Source: Pseudomonadota bacterium
GTDB taxonomy: Bacteria; Pseudomonadota; Alphaproteobacteria; Rhizobiales; Xanthobacteraceae
DNA length: 64,000 nt
Assembly (NCBI GenBank): GCA_018242205.1
Contig: JAFECJ010000011.1
Span: 58,641 to 122,640 of the forward strand
Direction of reading: 5' to 3'
In this document: one piece after another, positions 8,202-19,302 of the stretch
Numbering within the stretch: the stretch's first letter is position 1
Layout of the letters: each line of letters opens with the position of its first letter
Translations under genes and position numbers: made by a program
Notes under the pieces: model-generated
Told to the model about the DNA's origin: nothing
Databases searched by the model: none
What the model saw: the letters and a program-made list of their open reading frames with translations, nothing else

Positions 8202-9461
8202 ATGGACCGGTTGCTTCAGTTTCTACTGAATACATTTATCCGGCGGGGCAACTTCCGGGTCACCACCTCCCGCGGGACGATCCTCACCTTCGGCGACGGC
8301 TCAGGTCCGCCGGTGGCGATCCATTTGACCAGCCGGGCCGCCGAATGGGGCATCATCCTCGATCCCGAGCTCAAGTTCGGCGAAGCCTACATGGACGGTT
8401 CGCTGATCGTCGAGCAAGGCTCGATCGCCGACGTCTTGTCGATTGCGCTCGGCCAGAAAAGCGAACTGCCGCAGTGGGCCCGACCGCAATTCCTTATCCG
8501 GTTTCTGTGGCGCCGCCTGCAGCAGTTCAATCCGCGCAAGCGTTCGCGGCGCAACGTCGCCCACCATTACGACCTCGACGGCCGCCTCTATTCCCTCTTC
8601 CTCGACGCCGACCGGCAATATAGCTGCGCCTATTTCGAACGGCCGGACCAATCGCTCGACGACGCGCAGTTGGCCAAGAAGCGCCATCTCGCCGCCAAGC
8701 TCCGGCTGACGCCCGACAAGAAGAACCTGCGCATCCTCGACATCGGCTGCGGCTGGGGCGGCCTCGGCCTTTACCTCGCGGAATTTGCCGGCGCTGACGT
8801 CACCGGCGTCACGCTGTCGGAGGAGCAGCATGCCATCGCCAATGAGCGCGCCATGGAGCGCGGCCTTTCCGACAAAGCCGCGTTCCGCCTCCAGGACTAC
8901 CGCGACCTGAACGACCGCTTCGACCGCATCGTCTCGGTCGGCATGTTCGAACATGTCGGGGTCAATCACTTCGAGACTTACTTTAACAAGGCCGCCGAAC
9001 TCCTGAAGGACGACGGCGTCATGGTGCTGCATGCGATCGGCCGCTCGGAAGGGCCGAGTGTCACCAATCCGTGGATCGCCAAGTACATCTTCCCGGGCGG
9101 CTACATCCCGTCGCTGTCGGAAGTGCTGCCGCGCATCGAGAAGTCCGGCCTGCTCGTCACCGATATCGAGATCTTGCGCCTGCACTACGCCGAGACGCTC
9201 AAGCACTGGCGCGAGCGCTTCCTCGCCCACCGCGAAGAGGTCGAGCGCATCTACGACCAGCGCTTTGTCCGGATGTGGGAATTTTACCTGGCCGCCTCCG
9301 AAATGTCGTTCCGAGAGCAGAACATGATGGTCTTCCAGATCCAGATGACCAAGCGTCAGGACGTCGTGCCGATCACCCGCGACTACATTATGCGCGAGGA
9401 ACAGCGCTTCAGGATGCTGGAGGACAAGCGCACCACGCCGTTGCGGCTCGCCGGCGAATAG
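8202..9461 (+). CDS. cfa: Cyclopropane-fatty-acyl-phospholipid synthase family methyltransferase
   Basis: Transfers a methylene from S-adenosylmethionine to double bonds of membrane phospholipid acyl chains, giving cyclopropane fatty acids that aid acid and stationary-phase survival. It is 419 aa, close to the family length. The N-terminal domain contains FGEAYMDGSLIVEQG (about 59-73); then HHYDLDGRLYSLFLD (121-135), SCAYF (141-145) and SAM motif I LDIGCGWGGLGLYLA (179-193), all family hallmarks. The later VGMFEHVGVNHF block also fits. The charged C-terminus (QDVVPITRDYI) matches Cfa. Exact substrate is not provable from sequence; tuberculostearic-type relatives exist. Confidence 0.9.
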   Translation: MDRLLQFLLNTFIRRGNFRVTTSRGTILTFGDGSGPPVAIHLTSRAAEWGIILDPELKFGEAYMDGSLIVEQGSIADVLSIALGQKSELPQWARPQFLIRFLWRRLQQFNPRKRSRRNVAHHYDLDGRLYSLFLDADRQYSCAYFERPDQSLDDAQLAKKRHLAAKLRLTPDKKNLRILDIGCGWGGLGLYLAEFAGADVTGVTLSEEQHAIANERAMERGLSDKAAFRLQDYRDLNDRFDRIVSVGMFEHVGVNHFETYFNKAAELLKDDGVMVLHAIGRSEGPSVTNPWIAKYIFPGGYIPSLSEVLPRIEKSGLLVTDIEILRLHYAETLKHWRERFLAHREEVERIYDQRFVRMWEFYLAASEMSFREQNMMVFQIQMTKRQDVVPITRDYIMREEQRFRMLEDKRTTPLRLAGE

Positions 9462-9487
9462 ACCGCGCGAGATTGGCGAGCGAATTC

Positions 9488-9517
9488 AAGGCCGGCGGTA
9501 AAGACGCCGGCCTTTCT
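9488..9517 (+). terminator. Probable terminator after cfa
   Basis: AAGGCCGGCG (9488-9497) pairs perfectly with CGCCGGCCTT (9505-9514) over a 7-base loop, followed by a short TCT. The stem is strong but the T-tract is weak. Confidence 0.6.
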
Positions 9518-9679
9518 GCCGGTGCTTCCGCGTCAATACAATTCCAGAAGACGGTTCTTTTTTCCCGGGCGCCGCTGTGAACAACGGCGATAAGAAAAAC
9601 GCGCCATCGCGCCGCCGCGGCAGCGGTGGTTAATCAACCCTGAACAAAAAATTGCCCAACAGACGCCGCATCACACCAC

Positions 9680-11182
9680 ATGGCTCCCGTCGAATCAGTC
9701 CTGCGCAAACCGGTCGAGCAGCCGGACCCGCTTTACCGCACTGCACCGCACAACATCGAGGCGGAGCAAGCGCTTTTGGGCGCGATCCTGATCAACAACG
9801 AAGCCTTCTACCGGGTCTCGGACTTCCTCAAGGCTGAGCACTTCTTCGAGCCGATCCACACCCAGATATTCCAGATCGCCGGCGACCTGATCCGCGCCGG
9901 CAAGGTGGCGACCCCGGTTACCGCCAAGACCTTCCTCGATGCCTCGATCTCCGTCGCCGGCATGACGCTGAGCCAATATCTGGCCCGCCTCGCCGCCGAG
10001 GCGACCACCATCATCAACGCCGAGGATTACGGCCGCACCATCTACGACCTCTCGATCCGCCGCGACCTGATCAAGGTCGGCGAGGACATGGTCAATGTCG
10101 CTTACGACGCGCCGGTCGATTTCGCGCCCCGCGCGCAGATCGAGGACGCCGAGCGCAAATTGTTCGAACTCGCCGAGGTCGGCCGCTACGACGGCGGCTT
10201 CCAGCGCTTCGGCCAGGCATTGACCACCGCCGTCGACATGGCGGCGCACGCCTATCAGCGCGACGGCAAACTGTCCGGCATCGCCACAGGCCTTGCCGAT
10301 CTCGACCGCATGATGGGCGGCCTGCAGCCGTCCGACTTGATCGTGCTCGCCGGCCGTCCCGGCATGGGCAAGTCGTCGCTCGCCACCAATATCGGCTACA
10401 ACATCGCCAAGGCCTATGTCGGCGAGGTCAGGCCCGACGGCACGATGAAGGCGCTTAACGGCGGCATTGTCGGCTTCTTCTCCCTGGAAATGTCGGCCGA
10501 ACAGCTCGCCACCCGTATCATCGCCGAGCAGACCGGCATTCCGTCGAACCAGATTCGTCGCGGCTCGATCGGCGAAGCCGATTTCGAACGCATCAAGGAC
10601 GCCTCGATCGAGATGCAGAACATTCCGTTCTTCATCGACGAGACCGGCGGCCTGTCGATCGCGCAGTTGTCGGCGCGGGCCCGGCGTCTCAAGCGCCAGC
10701 GCGGCCTCGACCTGCTGATCATCGACTACCTGCAGCTTCTCACCGGCTCGTCGAAGCGCTCGAGCGAAAACCGCGTGCAGGAAATCACCGAGATCACCAC
10801 CAAGCTGAAGGCGCTCGCCAAGGAACTGCAGGTGCCGGTGATCGCGCTGTCGCAGTTGTCGCGTCAGGTGGAAAGCCGCGAAGACAAGCGGCCGCAGCTC
10901 TCGGACTTGCGTGAATCGGGCTCGATCGAACAAGACGCCGACGTGGTGATGTTCGTCTACCGCGAAGAATATTACCATGTGATGCGCAAGCCGCTGGAAA
11001 GCGACCGCGAGAAGTTCGCGGCGTGGATGGCGGAAGGCGACAAGGTCGGCGGCAAGGCCGAATGCATCATCGGCAAGCAGCGTCACGGCCCGACCGGCAC
11101 GGTCGAACTCGGCTTCGACGGCGCCATCACCAAGTTCTTCTCCCTCGCCCCGGCCGACCATCTGCCCGAGCGGATGGAGTAA
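9680..11182 (+). CDS. dnaB: Replicative DNA helicase DnaB
   Basis: Hexameric 5'-3' helicase that unwinds the replication fork and binds primase; 500 aa. The N-terminal domain has the DnaB hallmark PHNIEAEQALLGAILINNEA (23-42). The RecA-like domain carries Walker A AGRPGMGKSS (224-233), Walker B LLIIDYLQLL and the SQLSRQVESREDKRPQLSDL region followed by RESGSIEQDAD. No intein interrupts it. It is monocistronic by appearance, preceded by the cfa terminator and followed by palindromic repeats. Confidence 0.97.
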   Translation: MAPVESVLRKPVEQPDPLYRTAPHNIEAEQALLGAILINNEAFYRVSDFLKAEHFFEPIHTQIFQIAGDLIRAGKVATPVTAKTFLDASISVAGMTLSQYLARLAAEATTIINAEDYGRTIYDLSIRRDLIKVGEDMVNVAYDAPVDFAPRAQIEDAERKLFELAEVGRYDGGFQRFGQALTTAVDMAAHAYQRDGKLSGIATGLADLDRMMGGLQPSDLIVLAGRPGMGKSSLATNIGYNIAKAYVGEVRPDGTMKALNGGIVGFFSLEMSAEQLATRIIAEQTGIPSNQIRRGSIGEADFERIKDASIEMQNIPFFIDETGGLSIAQLSARARRLKRQRGLDLLIIDYLQLLTGSSKRSSENRVQEITEITTKLKALAKELQVPVIALSQLSRQVESREDKRPQLSDLRESGSIEQDADVVMFVYREEYYHVMRKPLESDREKFAAWMAEGDKVGGKAECIIGKQRHGPTGTVELGFDGAITKFFSLAPADHLPERME

Positions 11183-11202
11183 GGTCGAGTCGCCGCAACG
11201 AA

Positions 11203-11294
11203 CTCCGTTCGTTCCCGCGAAAGCGGGAACCCAGTGGGGACACTGACCTTGCGCGCTTGGCTCTGGGTCCCCGCTTTCGCGGGGACGAACGGAG
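11203..11294. repeat. Palindromic intergenic repeat after dnaB
   Basis: A 92-bp imperfect palindrome. The outer 32-base arms (11203-11234 and 11263-11294) match in inverse orientation apart from two C/T differences, and each arm contains a smaller hairpin around GCGAAAGC. This is a REP-like element of the sort common in Bradyrhizobium-type genomes, and it may also serve as a dnaB transcript end. Confidence 0.75.
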
Positions 11295-11296
11295 AT

Positions 11297-11384
11297 TGAA
11301 TGCGAGCCCGGAATCCAGAACCCCAGCGCTGCAGCGTATGGATTCCGGGTCCGCGCATTGCATGCGCGTTCCGGAATGACGACG
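11297..11384. repeat. Second palindromic repeat, CGGAATCC family
   Basis: Immediately adjacent to the previous element. GCCCGGAATCCA pairs with TGGATTCCGGGT, and a flanking CGTTCCGGAATGACG follows. The same GGAATCC/GGATTCC and GGAATGAC blocks recur at 20149-20194 and 56941-57046, so it is a dispersed family. Confidence 0.7.
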
Positions 11385-11450
11385 TATGTGTCCGCCCTTC
11401 CCCATCGCCCGCGCTGGCGCTAGGCTCGCGCCCAATAAAAAGCCTGCGGG

Positions 11451-13091
11451 ATGGAAATGGACACTTTCGATTACGTGATCGTCGGCGCGGGTTCCGCCGG
11501 CAGCGTGCTCGCCAACCGGCTGAGCGAAGACCGTAACGTCACGATCTGCGTGCTCGAGGCCGGCCCCGCCGACTGGCATCCCTATATCCACCTGCCCGCC
11601 GGCTTCATCAAGACCTTCTACAACAAGAGCATCAACTGGTGTTATTCGCAGGAGCCCGGCGACTACACCAACGGCCGCCGCATCTTCTCGCCGCGCGGCA
11701 AGACGCTCGGTGGTTCGTCCTCGATCAACGGCCACATCTATAATCGCGGCCAGCGCAACGACTTCGACACCTGGGCGCAATACGGCAATCGCGGCTGGGG
11801 CTATGCCGACGTGCTGCCTTACTTCAAGCGCATGGAACGTCGCATCGGCGATGGCGACGCCACCTATCGCGGCCGCGACGGCGAACTGACCGTTACCGAC
11901 ATCGACTGGCGCGATCCGTTGTGCGAGGCCTTCATCGCGGGCGCCGTCAGCCTCGGCATCCCGCGCAACCCCGATTACAACGGCACGACCCAGGAAGGCG
12001 TCGCCTACGCCCAGCGCACCATCTTCAACGGCCGCCGCATCAGCGCCGCCGTCGCCTTCCTGCACCCGGCGATGAAGCGCGGCAATGTCACCGTGCGCAC
12101 GCACGCGCATGCCACCGAAATCGTGTTCGATGGCAAGCGCGCCGTCGGCGTGCGCTATGCCATCGGCGGCCGCGGCGGCGAACAAATGGAGGTGCGCGCC
12201 CGCAAGGAAGTCATCTTGTCCGGCGGTTCGTATAATTCGCCGCAGCTCCTGCAACTATCCGGCATCGGTCCGGCCGCGCTGCTGCAATCGCACGGCATCG
12301 CGGTGAAGCACGACCTGCCCGGCGTCGGCGAAGGTTTGCAGGACCACTACGCGCCGCGCTCGGTGGCCCGCGTCAAGAACGTCAAGACCATCAACGAGCG
12401 CGCGCGCGGCCTCAACCTGATGATGGAAGCGCTGCGCTGGGCAACGACAAGGCGCGGCATTCTCGCGCTGTCGCCAACGCTGGTTTACTGCTTCTGGCAT
12501 TCCGGCGAGACGGCGGAGACCTCCGACCTGCAGCTCACCTTCACGCCGGCAAGCTACATGGAAGGCGAACAGGGCAAGCTCGAGCGCGAGCCCGGCGTCT
12601 CGGTCGCCGCCTGGCAGCAGCGGCCGGAAGCGCGCGGCTATGTGCGCCTGCGCTCCGGCGATCCGTTCGAACCGCCGATCATCCAGACCAATTATCTCGG
12701 CCACGAACTCGACCGCCGCGTCACCATCGCCGGCATGAAGCTGGCGCGGCGCCTGCTCGCCTCCGCGCCGATGAGGCCTTATTACGACTACGAGGAATTC
12801 CCCGGACCGAAGGTTCAGAGCGACGACGAATTCCTGCACGCCGCCACGCAGCGCGCGCAGACCACCTTCCACCCCGGCTGCACCTGCCGCATGGGCCCGG
12901 CCACCGACAGGATGGCGGTGGTCGACGATCAGCTTCGCGTCCACGGGCGCGAGGGCCTGCGCGTCGTCGATGCCTCGATCATGCCGCGCATGATTTCGGC
13001 CAACCTCAACGCCTCGACCCTGATGATCGCCGACAAGGCCTCCGATATGGTGCGCGGCCGCGCCGCGCCGGAAGCCGCCATAATTCAATGA
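11451..13091 (+). CDS. GMC-family FAD-dependent oxidoreductase (choline dehydrogenase-like)
   Basis: Flavoprotein of the glucose-methanol-choline family, 546 aa. The N-terminal FAD-binding motif is DYVIVGAGSAGSVLANRL (5-22). The GMC signature region GGSSSINGHIYNRGQRNDFD follows near residue 85. The C-terminal catalytic segment contains HPGCTCRMG and the closing VVDASIMPRMISANLNAST. Relatives oxidise choline, alcohols or aldehydes; the substrate cannot be read here and no betaine genes are adjacent. The start could also be ATG 11457. The downstream alanine racemase frame opens inside its stop codon (ATGA), though the alr start may be later. Confidence 0.9.
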   Translation: MEMDTFDYVIVGAGSAGSVLANRLSEDRNVTICVLEAGPADWHPYIHLPAGFIKTFYNKSINWCYSQEPGDYTNGRRIFSPRGKTLGGSSSINGHIYNRGQRNDFDTWAQYGNRGWGYADVLPYFKRMERRIGDGDATYRGRDGELTVTDIDWRDPLCEAFIAGAVSLGIPRNPDYNGTTQEGVAYAQRTIFNGRRISAAVAFLHPAMKRGNVTVRTHAHATEIVFDGKRAVGVRYAIGGRGGEQMEVRARKEVILSGGSYNSPQLLQLSGIGPAALLQSHGIAVKHDLPGVGEGLQDHYAPRSVARVKNVKTINERARGLNLMMEALRWATTRRGILALSPTLVYCFWHSGETAETSDLQLTFTPASYMEGEQGKLEREPGVSVAAWQQRPEARGYVRLRSGDPFEPPIIQTNYLGHELDRRVTIAGMKLARRLLASAPMRPYYDYEEFPGPKVQSDDEFLHAATQRAQTTFHPGCTCRMGPATDRMAVVDDQLRVHGREGLRVVDASIMPRMISANLNASTLMIADKASDMVRGRAAPEAAIIQ

Positions 13092-13150
13092 TGGTCTCGG
13101 CCGCAGCCTCGCGATGGACGCGAGGCCGCTTGAGCGTTAAACCCTGCCCC

Positions 13151-14329
13151 ATGGCCACGATTGACCTCATCGACGCCGCCCCGCCGGTCGACACCAGCCT
13201 CGTCTCGAAAGACGGCCCCCCCGCCGATCAGGCCGGCGGCACGCTGACCATCGATCTCGGCGCGCTGGTCGCCAACTGGCAGTCGCTTGGCCGCCGCGTC
13301 ATGCCGGCGGAATGTGCGGCGGTGGTCAAGGCCAATGCCTATGGCCTGGGCATCGAGCAGGTCGTGCCGGCTTTGGCCAAGGCCGGCTGCAAGACCTTCT
13401 TCGTCGCCGATCTGAGCGAGGCACGGCGCGTCCGCACCGTGGCGCCCGACGCCGCGCTCTATGTGCTGAGCGGCCTGATGCCAAACACCGGACCGGCCTT
13501 TGCCGACATCAAGGCGCGGCCCGTGATCAACTCGACGGTCGAACTCGCCGAGTGGGACGCCTTCGTCGCCGCTTCCGGCTGGCGTGGCGGCGCGGCGCTG
13601 CATGTCGACACCGGCATGAACCGGCTCGGCGTCTCCATCAACGACGCGGCCGCGCTGGCGCCACGTATCCGCGCCGAGAACCACGGCATTCATCTCCTGA
13701 TGAGCCACTTCGCCTGCGCCGACGAGCCGGAGCACCCGCTCAACGATAAACAGATCAAGCTGTTCCGCGAAGTGCGCCTGCTCTATCGCGGCATCCCGTC
13801 GTCGCTGTCGAATTCGTCCGGCATCTTCCTCGGCGATGCCGCACATTGCGACGTGGTGCGGCCGGGCGTCGCCCTCTATGGCGTCAATCCGACGCCGGGA
13901 AAACCGAACCCGATGCAGCCGGTGGTCGGACTTAAAGTTCGCGTCGTGCAGGTGCGCCACGTCACGCGCGGCGAGACCGTCGGCTACAGCGGCACCTGGA
14001 CGGCACGGCGCGCGACGCGCGTTGCCGTGGTCGCCGCCGGTTACGCCGACGGCTATCTGCGCGCCTCCAGCACCACCGACGAAACGCCGGGCGGCGCGGC
14101 GATCGTCGCCGGCAAGCGCTGCCCGCTCGCCGGACGCGTTTCCATGGACCTGTCGACCATCGACGTTTCCGAACTGCCGGAAGGTGCGGTCCGCCGCGGC
14201 GACATGGTCACCCTGATCGACGACGACCTCACGCTCGACGACGTCGCCCGCGGCGCCGGCACCATCGCCTACGAGCTGCTGACCGGGCTCGGGAAGCGGT
14301 TCCACCGGGTGTATCGGGCCGGTAATTGA
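13151..14329 (+). CDS. alr: Alanine racemase
   Basis: PLP enzyme converting L- to D-alanine for peptidoglycan. From ATG 13151 it is 392 aa. The PLP lysine is K60 in AAVVKANAYGLG, and HVDTGMNRLGVS and YSGTWTARRATRVAVVAAGYADGY are typical; the second catalytic Tyr is in the VGYSGTW block. An in-frame ATG at 13088 overlaps the stop of the upstream oxidoreductase and would add 21 low-complexity residues. I prefer 13151 because the extra residues look unconserved, although neither start has a clear Shine-Dalgarno. The residues before TLTIDLGALVANW are longer than in many homologues. Confidence 0.92.
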   Translation: MATIDLIDAAPPVDTSLVSKDGPPADQAGGTLTIDLGALVANWQSLGRRVMPAECAAVVKANAYGLGIEQVVPALAKAGCKTFFVADLSEARRVRTVAPDAALYVLSGLMPNTGPAFADIKARPVINSTVELAEWDAFVAASGWRGGAALHVDTGMNRLGVSINDAAALAPRIRAENHGIHLLMSHFACADEPEHPLNDKQIKLFREVRLLYRGIPSSLSNSSGIFLGDAAHCDVVRPGVALYGVNPTPGKPNPMQPVVGLKVRVVQVRHVTRGETVGYSGTWTARRATRVAVVAAGYADGYLRASSTTDETPGGAAIVAGKRCPLAGRVSMDLSTIDVSELPEGAVRRGDMVTLIDDDLTLDDVARGAGTIAYELLTGLGKRFHRVYRAGN

Positions 14330-14417
14330 CCAGACGCCAGACCGCGGATTCCGTGTCGGCAAGGACACAGCAACCTCTACATAGCGCTGCGCGTCGCGGC
14401 CCGCCGTGTACTTCGGC

Positions 14418-14600
14418 TTACGCCTTCGGAACGTTGTCGTGCGACACCTGCACCACGATGGGCGCGCGCTTCTTGCCGACAAGAACAAACAGTAGGCCCA
14501 AAATCATGGCGCCGATGCCAACCGGTATGCCAATGATCGTTATGCAAGCGACTAATCCGAAGGCGATAAGCACAAAGCCAATAATCCGTATAACAACCAT
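14418..14600 (-). CDS. Small membrane protein, 60 aa
   Basis: Two adjacent hydrophobic segments (about 1-20 and 22-42; IGFVLIAFGLVACITIIGIP and IGAMILGLLFVLVG) joined by Gly-Pro and followed by a basic cytoplasmic tail KKRAPIVVQVSHDNVPKA. A strong Shine-Dalgarno, AAAGGGGGGAG, stands just before ATG 14600, so translation is well supported. Convergent with alr and divergent from radA. It resembles small two-helix membrane proteins of unknown function; no specific family was recognised. Confidence 0.75.
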   Translation of the reverse strand: MVVIRIIGFVLIAFGLVACITIIGIPVGIGAMILGLLFVLVGKKRAPIVVQVSHDNVPKA

Positions 14601-14762
14601 AACTCCCCCCTTTAACGTTAGACCAATAGCATACCAAAGGTTGTAGCTATTTCACACACACTTTTTGTGTGCTGTTGGATAGAAATGCGTAAGATTTGTT
14701 CTTGTATTGTTCCTTTGGCCGATTTACCGTCGGCAGGAGCATTTCGGGGACGATTCTGAGCC

Positions 14763-16166
<1,404 letters not shown>

Positions 16167-16402
16167 CGCGCCCGGTACACCCGGCTATAGAGGGCGCGCT
16201 CGCGCGCCCCAGCGCCTAACGGAGCTTGCGGCTGTGGGCAAAAACCGGCCTGACCTAAAGCACTTGAGGCCGATATTGACGCCCTGCCCGTAAGCCGCCA
16301 AGACGGTTTCGGGGAACAAGGGCTTTGGATTCGCCGTGCCGGCCGCTTCGTGGGCAGGTGCCGCGCCGATGCCGTCTCGCGGAGCGCTTGGAACAGCCTG
16401 GC

Positions 16403-17032
16403 ATGCCCGTCACACTGCTCGATATCCTCCTCCTCGTCGTGATGCTGATCTCGGGGCTGCTCGCCATGATCCGCGGCTTCATGCGCGAGATCCTGTCGAT
16501 CGGCGCCTGGATCGTCGCCGCGCTGGTCACGCTCTACACCTTCTCCAAAGCGCTGCCGATCGCCCAGAGCTACATCGCCAGTACCACGGTCGCGACCGCG
16601 GTTACCGTCGCGGCAATCTTCATCGTGACGCTGCTCGTCGTCTCGATCATCACCGTCCGGATTTCGGATATGGTGCTCGACAGCCGGGTCGGCGCGCTGG
16701 ACCGAACGCTCGGTTTCCTGTTCGGTCTCGGCCGAGGTCTGCTGATTGTGGTGGTCGCCTATCTGTTTTTCGACTGGCTGGTGCCCGATCGCAGCCAGCC
16801 CGCCTGGATCAGCGGCGCCAAGTCGAAAGTCGTGCTCAAGAGTACGGGGGATTGGCTCAAGGGCATGTTGCCGGATGACCCCGAAAGCACCATCTTACAG
16901 AAGTTGAAGAAGCCGAAGCCGGCCGACCAGGATGCGCCGCCGGATAGCGCGCCCGGCCAGCGTTCAGAACTGAGCGTGCCCGTGCGTGTGGCTGCGGTTC
17001 CGCAGCACGACCCGAAACTGGGAACCCGCTGA
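16403..17032 (+). CDS. cvpA: CvpA family membrane protein
   Basis: 209-aa inner-membrane protein; CvpA homologues are needed for colicin V production in E. coli and for envelope stress tolerance elsewhere. The start MPVTLLDILLLVVMLISGLL at ATG 16403 matches the family; 26 earlier in-frame codons are rejected. Four hydrophobic segments lie in residues 1-130, with the conserved RGFMREILSIGAWIVAA and RTLGFLFGLGRGLL blocks. The C-terminal third is a Pro-rich cytoplasmic tail. Two bases separate it from purF, the classic cvpA-purF pair. Confidence 0.92.
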   Translation: MPVTLLDILLLVVMLISGLLAMIRGFMREILSIGAWIVAALVTLYTFSKALPIAQSYIASTTVATAVTVAAIFIVTLLVVSIITVRISDMVLDSRVGALDRTLGFLFGLGRGLLIVVVAYLFFDWLVPDRSQPAWISGAKSKVVLKSTGDWLKGMLPDDPESTILQKLKKPKPADQDAPPDSAPGQRSELSVPVRVAAVPQHDPKLGTR

Positions 17033-17034
17033 CG

Positions 17035-18543
17035 ATGCCAGAACAGATGCAGGATGAGTGCTCCGGCAGCGCGGTCGACCCGCACAAGCCGGAGCAGGAC
17101 CTCGATCTTTTCGCCGACCGGCTGCGCGAGGAATGCGGCGTCTTCGGCATCCTCGGTCATCCCGACGCGGCGGCCATTACCGCCCTCGGCCTGCACGCCC
17201 TGCAGCACCGCGGCCAGGAAGCCGCCGGTATCGTCTCCTTCGACGGCCAGCGCTTCCACTCCGAACGCCGCCTCGGCCTCGTCGGCGATGCGTTCTCGCG
17301 GCGCGAGGTCATCGACCGCCTGCCCGGAAACATGTCCATCGGTCATGTCCGCTATTCGACCACCGGCGAGACGATCCTGCGCAACGTCCAGCCGCTGTTC
17401 GCCGAACTCGAAGGCGGCGGCTTCGCCGTCGGCCATAACGGCAACCTGACCAACGCACTGACCTTGCGCCGACAGCTGATCCACGACGGCGCCATGATGC
17501 AATCGACCAGCGACTCCGAGGTCATCCTGCACCTCGTCGCCCGCGCCAAGCGCAACCGTTTCGTCGACCGCTTCATCGAAGGCCTGCGCCAGCTCGAAGG
17601 CGCCTACGCCTTCGTCGGCCTGACCAACAAGAAACTGGTCGGCGCCCGCGATCCTCTCGGCATCCGCCCGCTGGTCATCGGCAAGCTCGACGGCTGCCCG
17701 ATCCTGACCTCCGAGACCTGCGCGCTCGACATCATCGGCGCCGAATATGTGCGCGACGTCGAAAACGGCGAAGTCGTCGTGTTCGACGAAGATGGCGCGC
17801 ATTCGCACAAGCCGTTCCCGCCGCAGGCGGCGCGGCCCTGCATCTTCGAGTACATCTATTTCGCCCGCCCCGACTCCATCGTCGGCGGCCGTCACGTCTA
17901 CAATGTGCGCAAGGCGATGGGCGCCGAACTCGGCCGTGAGTCGCCGGCCGGCGCCGACGTCGTCGTGCCGGTGCCGGATTCCGGCGTGCCCGCGGCGCTC
18001 GGCTATTCGCAGCAGACCGGCATTCCCTACGAACTCGGCATCATCCGCAATCACTATGTCGGCCGCACCTTCATTCAGCCGACGCAGGCGATCCGCGATC
18101 AGGGCGTGCGCATGAAGCATTCGGCGAACCGCGCCGTGGTGTCGGGCAAGCGCATCGTGCTGGTCGACGACTCAATCGTGCGCGGAACCACCTCGCGCAA
18201 GATCGTGCAGATGATGCGCGACGCCGGTGCCAGCGAGGTGCATTTCCGCATCTCCTCGCCGCCGATCACGCATCCGGACTATTACGGCATCGATACGCCG
18301 GACCGCGACAAGCTGCTCGCCGCCACGCACGATCTGGAAAGCATGCGCCAGTTCATCGGCGCCGACAGCCTCGCCTTCCTCTCGGTCGACGGCATCTACC
18401 GCGCCATGGGCCTGCCCGGCCGCGATAATGCCAAGCCGCAGTTCACCGACCACTGCTTCACCGGCGACTATCCGACCTCGTTGACCGATCTCGGCCAGCA
18501 GGACACGCCGCGGCAATTGTCGTTGCTGTCGGAAGCGGTCTGA
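17035..18543 (+). CDS. purF: Amidophosphoribosyltransferase
   Basis: Commits PRPP to purine synthesis by forming phosphoribosylamine with glutamine nitrogen; 502 aa. Cys34 in EECGVFGILG is the glutaminase nucleophile. The 33 preceding residues are longer than the usual short propeptide and would have to be removed for activity. The PRPP loop is VDDSIVRGTTSRK, starting near residue 377. Coupled to cvpA upstream; GST and SDR genes follow. Confidence 0.97.
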   Translation: MPEQMQDECSGSAVDPHKPEQDLDLFADRLREECGVFGILGHPDAAAITALGLHALQHRGQEAAGIVSFDGQRFHSERRLGLVGDAFSRREVIDRLPGNMSIGHVRYSTTGETILRNVQPLFAELEGGGFAVGHNGNLTNALTLRRQLIHDGAMMQSTSDSEVILHLVARAKRNRFVDRFIEGLRQLEGAYAFVGLTNKKLVGARDPLGIRPLVIGKLDGCPILTSETCALDIIGAEYVRDVENGEVVVFDEDGAHSHKPFPPQAARPCIFEYIYFARPDSIVGGRHVYNVRKAMGAELGRESPAGADVVVPVPDSGVPAALGYSQQTGIPYELGIIRNHYVGRTFIQPTQAIRDQGVRMKHSANRAVVSGKRIVLVDDSIVRGTTSRKIVQMMRDAGASEVHFRISSPPITHPDYYGIDTPDRDKLLAATHDLESMRQFIGADSLAFLSVDGIYRAMGLPGRDNAKPQFTDHCFTGDYPTSLTDLGQQDTPRQLSLLSEAV

Positions 18544-18575
18544 ACGCACGTCCCTGAACTGCAGGAGGCCTCGCG

Positions 18576-19259
18576 ATGGCACCGATCGTGCTCTATTCCG
18601 GGCCGCTCTCCATGTTTGGCGCCAAGGCGGAAATCGCCTTGCGCGAGAAAGACGTGCCGTTCGAACTCGTCATGGTCCCCTTCGCCAAGGGTGATCGCTA
18701 TGACCCGGTGCACCCTGAGGTCCTTCGCATCAATCCGAAGAAGCAGGTGCCGGTACTGGCCCACGGCGACCTCGAAATCTTCGATTCAACGTTGATCTTC
18801 GAGTATCTCGAGGACGTCTTTCCGGAACCGCCGCTCTGGCCGAAGGGCGCCGCGCCGCGCGCCGAGGCCCGCCTCCTCGAGCTCAAGTCCGATGAAATCG
18901 TGTTCATGAACATCGTCCGGCTGTTCGGTCTCGAGGACACGCCGGAGCATCCCACTGCCGTCGATGCGGTCGCCAAGGCCTATCGGCACTATGCCCAGAT
19001 GGAAGCGCGGCTCAGCGACCGCGACTATCTGGCCGGCGCTTTCTCCTATGCCGACATCGCGCTGTTCATGGCGCAGTTCTACGGCGAGCGCAAAGGTGCG
19101 GTGATGAACGAGACCACGCCCCGGCTGCTCGACTGGCGGGCCCGCGTCCTTGCCAGACCCGCCGTGCGTACCGTCATCGGCCGCATGGGTGCCTGGCTCA
19201 CATCCGAAGGCCGCGGCTCGCCCGCCTACATTGCCGACGCGATCGCCGCGCGCCGGTGA
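18576..19259 (+). CDS. Glutathione S-transferase family protein
   Basis: 227 aa with an N-terminal thioredoxin-like GST domain (VLYSGPLSMFGAKAEIALRE, then NPKKQVPVLAHGDLEIFDST) containing the cis-Pro VPVL and the ES-type glutathione site (DST). An all-helical C-terminal domain follows (YLAGAFSYADIALFMAQF has the N-capping/hydrophobic-staple region). AGGAGG lies just before the ATG. Substrate unknown. It lies 32 bases after purF, on the same strand, and may be co-transcribed. Confidence 0.88.
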   Translation: MAPIVLYSGPLSMFGAKAEIALREKDVPFELVMVPFAKGDRYDPVHPEVLRINPKKQVPVLAHGDLEIFDSTLIFEYLEDVFPEPPLWPKGAAPRAEARLLELKSDEIVFMNIVRLFGLEDTPEHPTAVDAVAKAYRHYAQMEARLSDRDYLAGAFSYADIALFMAQFYGERKGAVMNETTPRLLDWRARVLARPAVRTVIGRMGAWLTSEGRGSPAYIADAIAARR

Positions 19260-19302
19260 CGGTCGCAAGCATATCGGCTGCCGACTTGACCTGCGCCGCT
19301 GC

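Noticed and set aside
9695..11161. Minus-strand frame of 488 codons opposite dnaB
   Set aside because: Mirror of the dnaB coding strand's third-position GC bias; no family resemblance.
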